NCBI GenBank assembly: GCA_003526845.1
Contig: DPVM01000004.1
Span: forward strand, 14,518 to 78,517
Origin: Oscillospiraceae bacterium
GTDB taxonomy: Bacteria > Bacillota > Clostridia > Oscillospirales > Acutalibacteraceae
Direction of reading: 5' to 3'
Length of the DNA: 64,000 bases
Shown here: piece by piece, positions 53,956 to 62,490 of the stretch
Layout of the letters: each line of letters starts with the position of its first letter
Position numbering within the stretch: the stretch's first letter is position 1
The notes under the pieces: generated by a model
Told to the model about the DNA's origin: nothing
Database searches by the model: none
The model's input: only the letters and a program-made list of their open reading frames with translations
Made by a program: the position numbers and the translations under genes

Positions 53956-55515
53956 CTATCCCTCAATCTCCTTAATGATTTTATCAATTTCTGCACGGAG
54001 TGTATTTTCTTTTGCTACTATCTCTGCAATTTGAGCGTTGAGTTCGGTAATATCTATCTTTTCGGAAGTGTCCTCTTGCTCAACATAGGTTGAAACGGAA
54101 AGGTTATAATCTTCCTCGGCGATAGCGTCATTTGGAACAAGCTTTGAAAAGTATTCGGTTTCGGTTCTTTCATAGCAGGTTGAAACAATTTTTTCAATAT
54201 TCTCGTCGGTCAGCTTATTGTTATTTGTCACCTTAATAAACTCTTTTGATGCGTCGATATAAAGAGTGCTGTTTTCGCTCTTTGACTTTTTAAGCACCAT
54301 GATGCAGGTTGCTATTGAAGTGCCGTAAAAAAGATTATCGGGAAGTTGAATAATTGCATCAATAAAGTTGTTATCAACAAGATATTTTCTGATTTTCTTT
54401 TCTGCACCGCCACGGTACATAATGCCGGGAAAACAAACAATAGCGGCAGTACCGTTAGTTGCAAGCCAAGAAAGAGCGTGCATAACAAAAGCAAGGTCAG
54501 CCTTTGACTTTGGCGCAAGCACACCGGCAGGAGAAAAACGAGGGTCATTGATAAGGACAGGGTTATCATCACCCTCCCACTTAATGGAATAAGGCGGATT
54601 AGACACGATAGCTTCAAAAGGCTCATCATCCCAATGTTGTGGATTAATAAGCGTATCTTCGTTAGCAATATTAAATTTATCGTAATCAATATCGTGCAAA
54701 AACATATTGATACGGCAAAGGTTATATGTAGTTATATTGATTTCCTGACCGTAAAAGCCTTGACGAACAGCGTCTTTGCCAAGGACTTTAGCAGCCTTAA
54801 GCAAAAGAGAACCTGAACCGCAAGCAGGGTCATAAACCTTATTAACCTCGGTTTTACCTGCCACTGCAATACGGGTAAGAAGTTCGCTGACCTCTTGAGG
54901 AGTAAAGTATTCGCCACCGCTTTTACCGGCATTAGAGGCGTACATACCCATAAGGAACTCATAAGCGTCACCAAATGCGTCAATAGTATTATCTTGATAA
55001 TCGCCAAGTTGCAAATCACCGACACCATTAATAATTTTAACAAGCCTTTCATTACGCTTGATAACCGTACCGCCGAGTTTATTGCTATTTACATCAATAT
55101 CATCAAACAAGCCTGCAAAATCATCTTCACTGTCAGCACCCTGCGCAGACTCCTCGATATGACGGAACACTTTTTCAAGCGTTTCGTTAAGGTTATCATC
55201 ATTAGGTGCTTTCTTTCTGATATTGCCAAAAAGCTCCGACGGCTTGATGAAAAAGCCTTTTTCATTTACGAGGTCTTCTCTTGCAAACTCGGCTTCTTCA
55301 TCCGACAAAGCGATATAATCAAAATCGGTATTGCCTGCAGCGTGCTCGCCTTTATTGATATAGTTCGTAAGATTTTCGCTTATATAGCGATAGAACATAA
55401 ATCCCAGCACATAAGACTTGAAATCCCAGCCGTCAACAGAACCACGCAAGTCATCTGCGATTGCCCATATAGCACGGTGAAGCTCGTCACGCTCTTGTTC
55501 CTTTTTAGTGTCCAT
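53956..55515 (-). CDS. hsdM: Type I adenine-specific DNA methyltransferase, M subunit
   Basis: N6-adenine methylase that pairs with HsdS. The protein has an N-terminal helical HsdM domain (about 8-150), SAM-binding motif [10 protein letters not shown] (231-240) and catalytic NPPY (308-311), then a C-terminal helical tail for HsdS contact. I choose the second ATG (55515, 519 aa) because AGGAG is 8 nt before it; the first is 6 bp upstream. It is the first gene of the six-part RM operon. Confidence 0.95.
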   Translation of the reverse strand: MDTKKEQERDELHRAIWAIADDLRGSVDGWDFKSYVLGFMFYRYISENLTNYINKGEHAAGNTDFDYIALSDEEAEFAREDLVNEKGFFIKPSELFGNIRKKAPNDDNLNETLEKVFRHIEESAQGADSEDDFAGLFDDIDVNSNKLGGTVIKRNERLVKIINGVGDLQLGDYQDNTIDAFGDAYEFLMGMYASNAGKSGGEYFTPQEVSELLTRIAVAGKTEVNKVYDPACGSGSLLLKAAKVLGKDAVRQGFYGQEINITTYNLCRINMFLHDIDYDKFNIANEDTLINPQHWDDEPFEAIVSNPPYSIKWEGDDNPVLINDPRFSPAGVLAPKSKADLAFVMHALSWLATNGTAAIVCFPGIMYRGGAEKKIRKYLVDNNFIDAIIQLPDNLFYGTSIATCIMVLKKSKSENSTLYIDASKEFIKVTNNNKLTDENIEKIVSTCYERTETEYFSKLVPNDAIAEEDYNLSVSTYVEQEDTSEKIDITELNAQIAEIVAKENTLRAEIDKIIKEIEG

Positions 55516-55549
55516 TTTCATTCTCCTGATTATATATTAATATAAACTA

Positions 55550-55578
55550 AATATACCATATTTACAGAACAAATACAA
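55550..55578 (-). promoter_or_regulatory. Promoter of the RM operon
   Basis: On the minus strand TTGTAT (55578-55573), 17-bp spacer, TATATT (55555-55550), about 35 bp before hsdM. Confidence 0.55.
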
Positions 55579-55683
55579 ACTTTTTTGTTAATCGTACAAA
55601 TAATGGTACTGGTAATGAATCCTCACCTATAAAAGCGGTGAGGATTTTTGTTTTTATAAAATAATTTGTAAATTTTCTTTCAA

Positions 55684-55833
55684 AACACATCAACAAAACT
55701 TGAATTTTTCTCCGTATTAAAGAGGGGGATTTTTTCCATGGTGAAATCAAATGTAAACAAGGTGTAAAGAATTTTGAAAAACACCCGAACAAAATTGAAA
55801 TTTTTCTCCGTATAGTAGAGGGACTTTTTTATG
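55684..55833 (+). repeat. Two ~52-bp imperfect direct repeats upstream of xis
   Basis: Copies at 55684-55735 and 55780-55833 share AACA..AACAAAA, TTGAA, TTTTTCTCCGTAT and AGAGGG followed by a T-run, with a period of ~96 bp. They fill the 394-bp gap between hsdM and xis together with AT-rich DNA. They may be recombinase accessory sites, or attenuator hairpins. Confidence 0.6.
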
Positions 55834-55916
55834 AGTGAATTTTTGTTTTCAAATTTACTTATGCGTTTTTCTTTTTGAAAAAGTATCTCTCGAATAATAC
55901 GAAAGGAGGCAGCGCA

Positions 55917-56120
55917 ATGAAAGAAAACTATAAAAGTTTTGATGAACTACCGATGATGTTATCGGTGTCGCAGGTTGGAAAGGTGCTTGGAATATCTCGC
56001 ACAAGGTCATACGAACTTGTCAATGAAAAAGGTTTTCCAAAAATAAAAATCGGCACAAGAATTGTTGTACCGAAAGATGAATTCATGTTGTGGATTCAAA
56101 AAGAAATTAAGAAAGGATAA
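55917..56120 (+). CDS. xis: Excisionase / HTH DNA-binding protein
   Basis: A 67-residue MerR-like winged-helix protein: LSVSQVGKVLGISRTRSYEL then KIGTRIVVPKDEFMLWIQ, as in Tn916-type Xis. It directs the integrase toward excision. AAGGAGG precedes the ATG at 55917. Five bp separate it from the next gene. Confidence 0.85.
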   Translation: MKENYKSFDELPMMLSVSQVGKVLGISRTRSYELVNEKGFPKIKIGTRIVVPKDEFMLWIQKEIKKG

Positions 56121-56125
56121 AAATT

Positions 56126-56422
56126 ATGTACGCAAATAAGAATTACAAAACCGACGGCAAGGTTTACTATATGCCGAACAAAATCTTTGATGAAAACTTT
56201 TCGCCGCACGAATTTATGATATATTGTTTTCTTGTTTCGGTTGGCGACAGCAAAGGCGTCAGTTTTTGGTCTGTTCCGAAGATGGCTAAGAAGTGTAATA
56301 TGTGTCCGACCACTTGCAGAAACACGCTTAAGTCGCTTGAAGAAAAAGGCTACATAGATATTACTCAAAGATTTTTTGAAAACGCACAGCAAAGTAATAT
56401 CTACACAGTTCATCAAATATAG
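56126..56422 (+). CDS. Helix-turn-helix protein (replication-initiator N-terminus-like)
   Basis: A 98-residue protein with YYMPNKIFDENFSPHEFMIY and a winged HTH (SVPKMAKKCNMCPTTCRNTL, KSLEEKGYIDI). It resembles the N-terminal domain of RepA-type initiators and helix-turn-helix proteins of Tn1549-like elements, but the catalytic or C-terminal part is missing, so it is a truncated initiator or a small regulator. Confidence 0.65.
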   Translation: MYANKNYKTDGKVYYMPNKIFDENFSPHEFMIYCFLVSVGDSKGVSFWSVPKMAKKCNMCPTTCRNTLKSLEEKGYIDITQRFFENAQQSNIYTVHQI

Positions 56423-56975
56423 TGTACCCCACTGTAAGAGCTGATGACGAATAATCTAAAAGCCTAAATTTGAAAAAATGGCAATTTTCTTTTGATTTTT
56501 TTGAATTGATTTTTAACTCGGTTTTGGATGAAATCTCGGCTCTTTTGAGTGGGTTTTGAAGCGGATTTCAAGCCGTCGATTTTAAAGCAGGATAAAGGGG
56601 TATGATTTTCGGGCGTTAAAATGCCCGAAAACGCCGTCCGGCAAAGCCTGTCGGCTTTTCGATTCGTAATACTTTTGCGTATGATTCCAAATTCGTATGC
56701 AGTAAAGGCTGTTTTTCGCAAAAAATCAAGGCTTTTGCGTATTCACTTGGGTATTGCGGTATGATAAACCTATTTTTGAAAAATCAGGCAACGCTGTGAG
56801 CAAAAATTGACGAGTTTGCTCTGAAATAGAGTAACTCGTCGGACTTAAACTAAAAACGGCTTGTAGGCGATTTGTGACGACTTTTTGAAGCTAAAACAAC
56901 AAAAACAAACACACAATCTTTGGTCTGGATATTGAAAAAGGTTTGTGATATTGTGTGTGCGAAAGGAGTGATAAA
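56423..56975. other. Non-coding stretch between the HTH gene and int
   Basis: No credible gene. It holds a TTTTCGGGC/GCCCGAAAA hairpin (56606-56631), a long hairpin with arms at 56809-56822 and 56828-56840, and at its left end a ~48-bp segment also found before hsdR. It may carry the former initiator C-terminus in decayed form or recombination sites. Confidence 0.5.
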
Positions 56976-58190
56976 ATGCAAAAACAACTGCTGACAAACG
57001 GCAATGCATTCAAACGAACGGACGGCAGATGGGGTGGCGTGGTTTGGTACAAGGATGAGAAAGGCGAACGAAAACGCAAGAGCTTTTCCGGCACGACCAA
57101 AGCCGAAGTCAACAAGAAAATGACGGACTACATAACCAAGTTTGAAGAAGAAATCATTGATGCCATTGAGGGTAACAAGACTGTAAAAGACAGCCTGCTT
57201 AATTACCTGCAAGTGTTTAAGTACCCGAATGTTGAGCGAGTAACCTATGACCGCAACGAGCAGATTTACAAAAATCAAATCGTCCCTTACATGGGCAAAC
57301 TCATTGTATCTAACATAACAGGTGCAGACATTAAGAGGCTGATTAGTACGCTAACCGACAAGGGATATTCATTCTCAACCGTCAAGCAAACATACAATCT
57401 GCTCAACGAATACTTTGATTATCTTATGCGTGAAGAGTTCATAAAAAAGAATCCGATGAACGCTGTGCCGACAATAAAAAAGTCAAATTATCTTGCAAAG
57501 CAAAACAAAGAAGTGCTTCCCGTATGCGAAACGATAACCGTATTTACCGATAAGGAAATTGAAAAATTCAAAGCGGAAGCATACAAGAAGTACCCTTCAG
57601 GCAAGCCGAAACACAATCAAGCATCAGCATATATTCTTATGCTGAACACGGGACTGAGAACCGCTGAAGCGTTAGGTTTAATCAACAGCGACATAGACCT
57701 TGAAAAGAAAGTGATACACATTCAAAGAGGTGTTAAAGAAGCACAAAAGCGTGACGGAACAGAGAGAAAAAGCGGACGAGAAATCGTCGTTGGCAAGCTG
57801 AAAACCGCTTCAAGCAAGCGTATCGTACCCTTAAACGAAACGGCTATTCAAGCGATTATTGAGTTACGCAACGAGCGATATTTCGGTGAGGACGCACCAT
57901 TGGTACCCGATGCAAACGGAAACTTTACAAGACCGTTGAATTTGCGAAAACGGTTTTATTCTATACTCGATGCGGCAGGAATCGAGAAAAAAGGGTTACA
58001 CAGCCTGCGCCACACCTTCGCAACAAAGCTTGTAACAGGAGTACGAGCAGAGGACGGAACAGTCAAGGCATTAACACCGAGGCAGGTGGCAGACTTACTT
58101 GGACACACAACTTCGGAGATAACCGAAATGTATTATGTAAAACGAAACACGGATATGTTGATGGGCGTTACTAACGGATTTGAATTGTGA
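56976..58190 (+). CDS. int: Tyrosine-family integrase
   Basis: Site-specific recombinase of the Tn916/lambda type, 404 residues from the ATG at 56976 (AAGGAG). It has an N-terminal arm-binding domain (GGVVWYKDEKGERKRKSFSG), a core-binding SAM-like domain, and a catalytic domain with Arg in NTGLRTAEAL, H-x2-R in HSLRHTFATKL, His in LGHTTSEI and Tyr in EMYYVK. All catalytic residues are present. It points at the tRNA-Trp fragment 200 bp downstream, its probable attachment site. Confidence 0.95.
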   Translation: MQKQLLTNGNAFKRTDGRWGGVVWYKDEKGERKRKSFSGTTKAEVNKKMTDYITKFEEEIIDAIEGNKTVKDSLLNYLQVFKYPNVERVTYDRNEQIYKNQIVPYMGKLIVSNITGADIKRLISTLTDKGYSFSTVKQTYNLLNEYFDYLMREEFIKKNPMNAVPTIKKSNYLAKQNKEVLPVCETITVFTDKEIEKFKAEAYKKYPSGKPKHNQASAYILMLNTGLRTAEALGLINSDIDLEKKVIHIQRGVKEAQKRDGTERKSGREIVVGKLKTASSKRIVPLNETAIQAIIELRNERYFGEDAPLVPDANGNFTRPLNLRKRFYSILDAAGIEKKGLHSLRHTFATKLVTGVRAEDGTVKALTPRQVADLLGHTTSEITEMYYVKRNTDMLMGVTNGFEL

Positions 58191-58275
58191 TTGATGCTTT
58201 TTTGATGATGTACCAAACGGATTGCATGGATTGTGTGGCACAAAGTGAACAAAAAACGGTATGAAAATGAAAAAT

Positions 58276-58301
58276 CGGCGTACGGAAAAGACCGTGCGCC
58301 G
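58276..58301 (+). terminator. Terminator of int
   Basis: Ten-bp stem CGGCGTACGG/CCGTGCGCCG (one G-T pair) with loop AAAAGA, followed by TAGTTTTA. The same hairpin is kept in the two relic copies at 44.1 and 46.7 kb. Confidence 0.75.
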
Positions 58302-58362
58302 TAGTTTTATCTATATGAGAAAAGCAAGTAAAAACGCCGTAAAACAGCGTAAACAAAGGAAA

Positions 58363-58386
58363 AAAGCACCGAAAATTCGGTGCTTT
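58363..58386 (-). terminator. Former tRNA-Trp terminator
   Basis: Stem AAAGCACCGAA/TTCGGTGCTTT with an AA loop, 4 bp from the CCA end of the tRNA fragment; T-run on the minus strand. Confidence 0.7.
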
Positions 58387-58389
58387 CTT

Positions 58390-58434
58390 TGGCAGGGGCA
58401 GAAGGACTTGAACCCTCGGCACGTGGTTTTGGAG
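58390..58434 (-). other. att site: 3' part of tRNA-Trp
   Basis: On the minus strand the sequence reads from the anticodon loop CTCCAAA through ACCAC, variable loop, T-arm GAGGGTTCAAGTCCTTC, acceptor strand TGCCCCT to GCCA, i.e. exactly the 3' half of tRNA-Trp (anticodon CCA). The 5' half is absent. The homology stops at the anticodon-loop edge, where tyrosine integrases typically cross over, so this is the duplicated attachment core. Confidence 0.85.
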
Positions 58435-58451
58435 TGGATGTGGAAAAAGCA

Positions 58452-59236
58452 TTAACGGACATACAACAGCCGGTTTTCCGCGCCCCTTATTTTAAAGGTA
58501 GCCACCAGGTTTTTCAGCATCTCCGCCTGGCCGGACAGCTCTTCGCTAGCTGCGGCGCTGCGCTGGGCGTTATCCGCGTTGCTGTCCACCACGCTTGAGA
58601 TCTGCTCTATGCCATAGGCAATCTCTGCAGCGCCCTCCGCCTGGCGGCTGGTGTTTTCAGCAATACTATCGATGAGCCCACTCATCTCGTCAGCATGGGT
58701 AACCACTGCTAACATGGACTCCGAAGTCTCCTGCGCGGCCCTGGTCCCCTCATCTATAGAGCCAACGGTTTCACCCAGCAGGACCGTTGTTTCCCGGGCA
58801 GCCTCCGCAGACCGGCTGGCAAGAGAACGCACCTCTTCCGCTACCACGGCAAAGCCCTTGTCGGCTTCACCGGCCCTGGCTGCCTCTAGGGAGCCATCCG
58901 TCAGGGCCACACGTACAGCCCGGCGGGGTAGGCTTCGTTCTGGTCCACTGTGTGCTTGATGTATGCCTCCATCTCCGGGATGTCCATATCTCCGTATTCG
59001 ATGGTATCCCGCTGTGTTTCCAGCATTGTAAGGGTCCTGTTCATCCACGCGCTGGTCTCTTGGATAGTCTTACCTGTAGTGGTTTGAAGCAGCTCTTCAC
59101 TTTTTATCAAGAGTGCGTCAGACACTCTGGAATAGACTACTACAAGCAGCGCCGACACTGTTAGGACAACACTAATAACAATTGCCGAAACAAGCTTAGC
59201 CGTTATCCCCTTGGCCTTGCTGACCTTTTTTCGCAA
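58452..59236 (-). pseudogene. Methyl-accepting chemotaxis protein, internally deleted and frameshifted
   Basis: The first part (59236 to about 58905) encodes a membrane anchor (LVSAIVISVVLTVSALLVVV) and the start of a ligand-binding domain up to NEAYPAGLYV. The frame then shifts and jumps to the tip of the signalling domain, EAARAGEADKGFAVVAEEVR, continuing to the C-terminus. The rest of the sensor, second membrane span, HAMP and half the coiled coil are gone. The receptor cannot work. Confidence 0.85.
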
Positions 59237-59469
59237 CTCGATTTTCTTGCATACCCTTATTCTCTCCTATCTTTCCCGCAGACTGCTGGGACAAAAATCA
59301 CCTTGCCATATTCAATTTTGTGTATACACTTTTTGTGGAAAAAATCAACTGCTTTTCGGGCACCGTGATAAAGAAAGCGTGAGCAGCAAGCTATAGCATA
59401 AAACCGCAGCAGTGGAGAAGTTATCAAAAAAGCAGGCAGCGCTTTTCACGCCGCCTGCTCGAAGCAAGA

Positions 59470-60975
59470 TCACTTTTGCGTTTCCCCGACGAACACCCTG
59501 TCCCGGAAGCACACGTTCCGGTCGCTGGTGGCGCCAAAGAGCTGGAACATCCCTTTCACCCCGTCGGTGACCCACAGGAAGAGCTTCTCCCCATCGAATT
59601 GGAATTTCCAGGTCTGGTAATGGCCCGTTTCCCGCCAGCAGACTGTGAGTAGCAGGGTATCCTGGTCCACCCAGGTGTGGTGGGCAGAGTAGGACCAGGC
59701 CCGAGAGCGCTGTTCCGGCCCCCGCAGGGGGCTGTTGCTGGGGATCTCAATGGCAAAGGTCGTCTCCCCGTGCCGATCCGTTACGCAGGAGCTCTCCAGA
59801 GACTGGATGCCGTCCACGGCAATGGCCAGCCGGCTGTTTGCCAGCTGCAGCCGGAGCTGGTGCTGCTCCTGACTGTCTACTGATTTTAAGAGGTATGTCT
59901 TGTCCTGCAGCAAGGCCTGCAAATAGGAGGAGCTTGGCTCATACACAGCAGGGGCTTCCCATTGGCAGAGTACCTTTTGCAAATGCTCATAGGCCCAAGC
60001 ATCCCGCCCCTTTTGGGGATCTGTCAAGTTCGCAAGCAGGTATTGTTCCACCAGAGGGAAGACCCGAGTGCCGTCGATTTCTTCCGCTGTGGTGACGATG
60101 ACCATGTCCTTTTGTGGAAACACCATAATATACTGACCAAAAGCGCCGTCCGCCCGGTAGCTGCCGGAGTTGTTTTCCCAGATCTGATAGCCGTACCGCT
60201 GGCCCCAGCCGGCGCAGCCCTGTCCCAGGGTGGGGACGTGGGGAGCGGTGGCCTCATCAATCCACTCCTCCGAAAGGAGCCGCTGGCCATTCCATAGGCC
60301 CTTGTTCAGGTAGAGCACGCCCACCTTGCACAGATCCCTGGGGGCGATAAGCAATCCCCAAGCACCGGTGTTTACTTTGCCGTTGACGTCCCAGCACACG
60401 TCGGTGATTCCCAGGGGTTCAAAGAGCTTCTCCTGCAACCACTGAAACAGGCTCTTACCCGTTGTCCGGCTGATGACCTCCGAGAGCATATAGGTGCCGC
60501 CGGAGTTGTACACAAAATGTTCCCCCGGCGCGTAAGCCATTTTCCGGGTGAAGAAGATTTCCGGCCAAGGGGTGCCCTCGCTGTTGCACATATCCCCTAC
60601 GGTGTCCCGTTCATGGCCGGTACTCATGGTCAGCACGTCCCGCAGGGTGATCTCCCTTGCTCGGGGGTCCATGTCTAGGTCTTTGCATTCCGGGAAATAG
60701 TCCAGCAGCGGGTCGTTCACATTCACAAGACCCTCCTGCACGGCGAATCCAATGGCTGTGGAGGTGAAGGTCTTGCTCACCGAGTACACCAGCCGCTTAT
60801 CGCTGGCCCGGAAGGGATAGCGGGCGGCATCCACCACGGCTTTCCCGTGGCGGATGATGTGGAGCGTGCGCAGCTTGTAGTGGGCCTTGTCGCACTCCTG
60901 CAGGAAGTTCGCGACGTCGATAGAGGAAATGCCCACGTCCTCCGGTAAGTAGAAACGGTCGAATAAGTCTGCCAA
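59470..60975 (-). CDS. Serine hydrolase, beta-lactamase/class C family
   Basis: A 501-residue protein with the beta-lactamase-like fold: nucleophile motif SVSKTFTS (Ser-x-x-Lys, about residues 89-92), Tyr-x-Asn in FVYNSGGTY, and a C-terminal ~170-residue beta-rich extension. No signal peptide, so it acts in the cytoplasm as an esterase or peptidase rather than in drug resistance. It starts 1 bp after the transporter gene, suggesting it processes the imported compound. GC-rich codon use. Confidence 0.87.
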   Translation of the reverse strand: MADLFDRFYLPEDVGISSIDVANFLQECDKAHYKLRTLHIIRHGKAVVDAARYPFRASDKRLVYSVSKTFTSTAIGFAVQEGLVNVNDPLLDYFPECKDLDMDPRAREITLRDVLTMSTGHERDTVGDMCNSEGTPWPEIFFTRKMAYAPGEHFVYNSGGTYMLSEVISRTTGKSLFQWLQEKLFEPLGITDVCWDVNGKVNTGAWGLLIAPRDLCKVGVLYLNKGLWNGQRLLSEEWIDEATAPHVPTLGQGCAGWGQRYGYQIWENNSGSYRADGAFGQYIMVFPQKDMVIVTTAEEIDGTRVFPLVEQYLLANLTDPQKGRDAWAYEHLQKVLCQWEAPAVYEPSSSYLQALLQDKTYLLKSVDSQEQHQLRLQLANSRLAIAVDGIQSLESSCVTDRHGETTFAIEIPSNSPLRGPEQRSRAWSYSAHHTWVDQDTLLLTVCWRETGHYQTWKFQFDGEKLFLWVTDGVKGMFQLFGATSDRNVCFRDRVFVGETQK

Positions 60976-60976
60976 G

Positions 60977-62359
60977 TTATTCCGCCCCTTCCTTTCTCAT
61001 GTTGGCCACCTCTTTGTCGGCATCCATCCGGCTGCTGAACAGCACCAGCAAAATACTGCACACCAGGGGGATTACGGCGTAGCCCACAGTCTCCATCACC
61101 CGGGTGAAGGAGGACTGGGCCAGGCCTGCGTTGGCCGCTTCGCCGCTGTAGCCGCCAATGGCCAGCACAGCCGCCACGCCCACGCTGCCCAGGAGCATTC
61201 CAAACCGCATGCCGAATTGGGCGATGCTGGTGGAAAGGCCGGAGAGGTCGGTTTTGTTTTTTAAGTTGATGTAGTCAGCCACATCGGCGGTAGCGGTACC
61301 CAGCAGCACACCAAAGAAAGCGCTGCCAATGCCGTACACCGCATTGCCAATCAAAACGAAGACCAAGTTGGGGACGATCATCAAGGCGTAGCCCACCACC
61401 TGGAACAAGGAACCCAGTACAAGCACCTTTCGCTTGCCCAGCTTGGCATTGGCAATAGGTACAATGCCAAACAGGCAGCAGAGGATACCAGGCACCAGCT
61501 TTGCATAGCTGATCTGGGTCATGTAGCCGGCATCGCCCAGTACATCACGCAGGAAGTAGATGGCCATAGAGCCGAAAATCATACCGGCAAAGTTGTAAGT
61601 GAGGAACATACCAAACAGCGGGAGGGCGTATTTGCAGCCAAAGACATACTTCAGCTGGGTTTTGACGGGCAGAGAGGGGCGCTTCCGGGCCGCGCTGAGC
61701 TGCTGAGCGGCTTCGGCCCACACCTCCGGGGTCTCCCGGCAGATAATGCCGGTGAGGAAGGGCAGGATAAAGCCAATGGAGCAGAAAATCAGGCTCAGAC
61801 CGAAGTAGCCTTTTTCATAGCCGCCAAAATACATAAGCACCGGCACGCCGTAGGCACTAACGATCAAGTTGGAGATCTGTCCCAAAAGGCCGCCCAAGTT
61901 AGTGACCTTTGCTCGTTCCACAGAGTTGGAAGTTATCTTGATGAGCAGGGTGGCGGTGGCGACACTGATAACGGCGCCGAACACAGCTACATGGAGCAGG
62001 TAGTTTACAAACACCCAGATCATCCGCCCGGTGGGGCTGAAGCTGGTAGGGGTGTTAAAGATCAGGAACACGGGCAGGGCCACAAAAAAAGCGGTGCCCA
62101 GGATCCAGGGGCGGGCCTTACCTATCTTGGTGTGAGTCATGTCAATGAGGAAGCCGCTCAGGCCTTCTGTAACGGCGTTGATGATCCGGGCAGCGGTCAT
62201 CATGGCGGTGATGAAGCCCATGGAAAGCAGCAGGTTGTCCGTCAAATAGATGGTGAGGAAGCCGCCCATAATGCCGGCAATGCAGCTGGATCCGCAGCCG
62301 TTGAGGGCAAAGCCGATCATTTGCGACACAGGGAGCTTATCTTGTTTCTTTTCTGTCAT
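60977..62359 (-). CDS. GPH-family sugar:cation symporter (MFS)
   Basis: A 460-residue twelve-span transporter of the glycoside-pentoside-hexuronide type. The loop MTHTKIGKARPWILG after span 2 is the family hallmark (DxTxxKxGKxRPW). Probably imports a glycoside or glucuronide with Na+ or H+. Coupled to the serine hydrolase downstream, and probably controlled by the AraC gene 131 bp upstream. Confidence 0.9.
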   Translation of the reverse strand: MTEKKQDKLPVSQMIGFALNGCGSSCIAGIMGGFLTIYLTDNLLLSMGFITAMMTAARIINAVTEGLSGFLIDMTHTKIGKARPWILGTAFFVALPVFLIFNTPTSFSPTGRMIWVFVNYLLHVAVFGAVISVATATLLIKITSNSVERAKVTNLGGLLGQISNLIVSAYGVPVLMYFGGYEKGYFGLSLIFCSIGFILPFLTGIICRETPEVWAEAAQQLSAARKRPSLPVKTQLKYVFGCKYALPLFGMFLTYNFAGMIFGSMAIYFLRDVLGDAGYMTQISYAKLVPGILCCLFGIVPIANAKLGKRKVLVLGSLFQVVGYALMIVPNLVFVLIGNAVYGIGSAFFGVLLGTATADVADYINLKNKTDLSGLSTSIAQFGMRFGMLLGSVGVAAVLAIGGYSGEAANAGLAQSSFTRVMETVGYAVIPLVCSILLVLFSSRMDADKEVANMRKEGAE

Positions 62360-62490
62360 TTTTTCAATCCTCCAAGTCGAAGAAATGCGGCAGGCGGTGC
62401 GCGCACTCCGCTTGCAGCTATACTATTAGAATACCACGGGGAGAGTTGAGAAAATATGGCGGAATTGACTGCTCTTTAGGGAGAAATTGA

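Larger units (their letters stand above)
46830..58434. mobile_element. Integrative element carrying a type I restriction-modification operon
   Basis: Between an older element end (46818) and the tRNA-Trp fragment (58390-58434) lie an oriT-like remnant, a complete type I RM operon on the minus strand, then xis, a replication-like HTH gene and a tyrosine integrase on the plus strand, ending at the tRNA core. No conjugation or relaxase gene is present, so it is at best a mobilisable element. The left boundary is uncertain. Confidence 0.55.

Noticed and set aside
54895..55545. 216-codon plus-strand ORF opposite hsdM
   Set aside because: Shadow of hsdM; composition not protein-like for the organism.
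44016..58452. Antisense ORFs at 44016-44225, 46639-46821 and 58171-58452 that share the peptide HIDKTTAHGLFRTP
   Set aside because: They are similar only because they are antisense to three copies of the integrase-end DNA and its terminator hairpin; no ribosome site and no independent conservation.
61991..62449. 152-codon plus-strand ORF opposite the GPH transporter
   Set aside because: GC-rich antisense frame, Gly/Glu/His-rich, no family or ribosome site.
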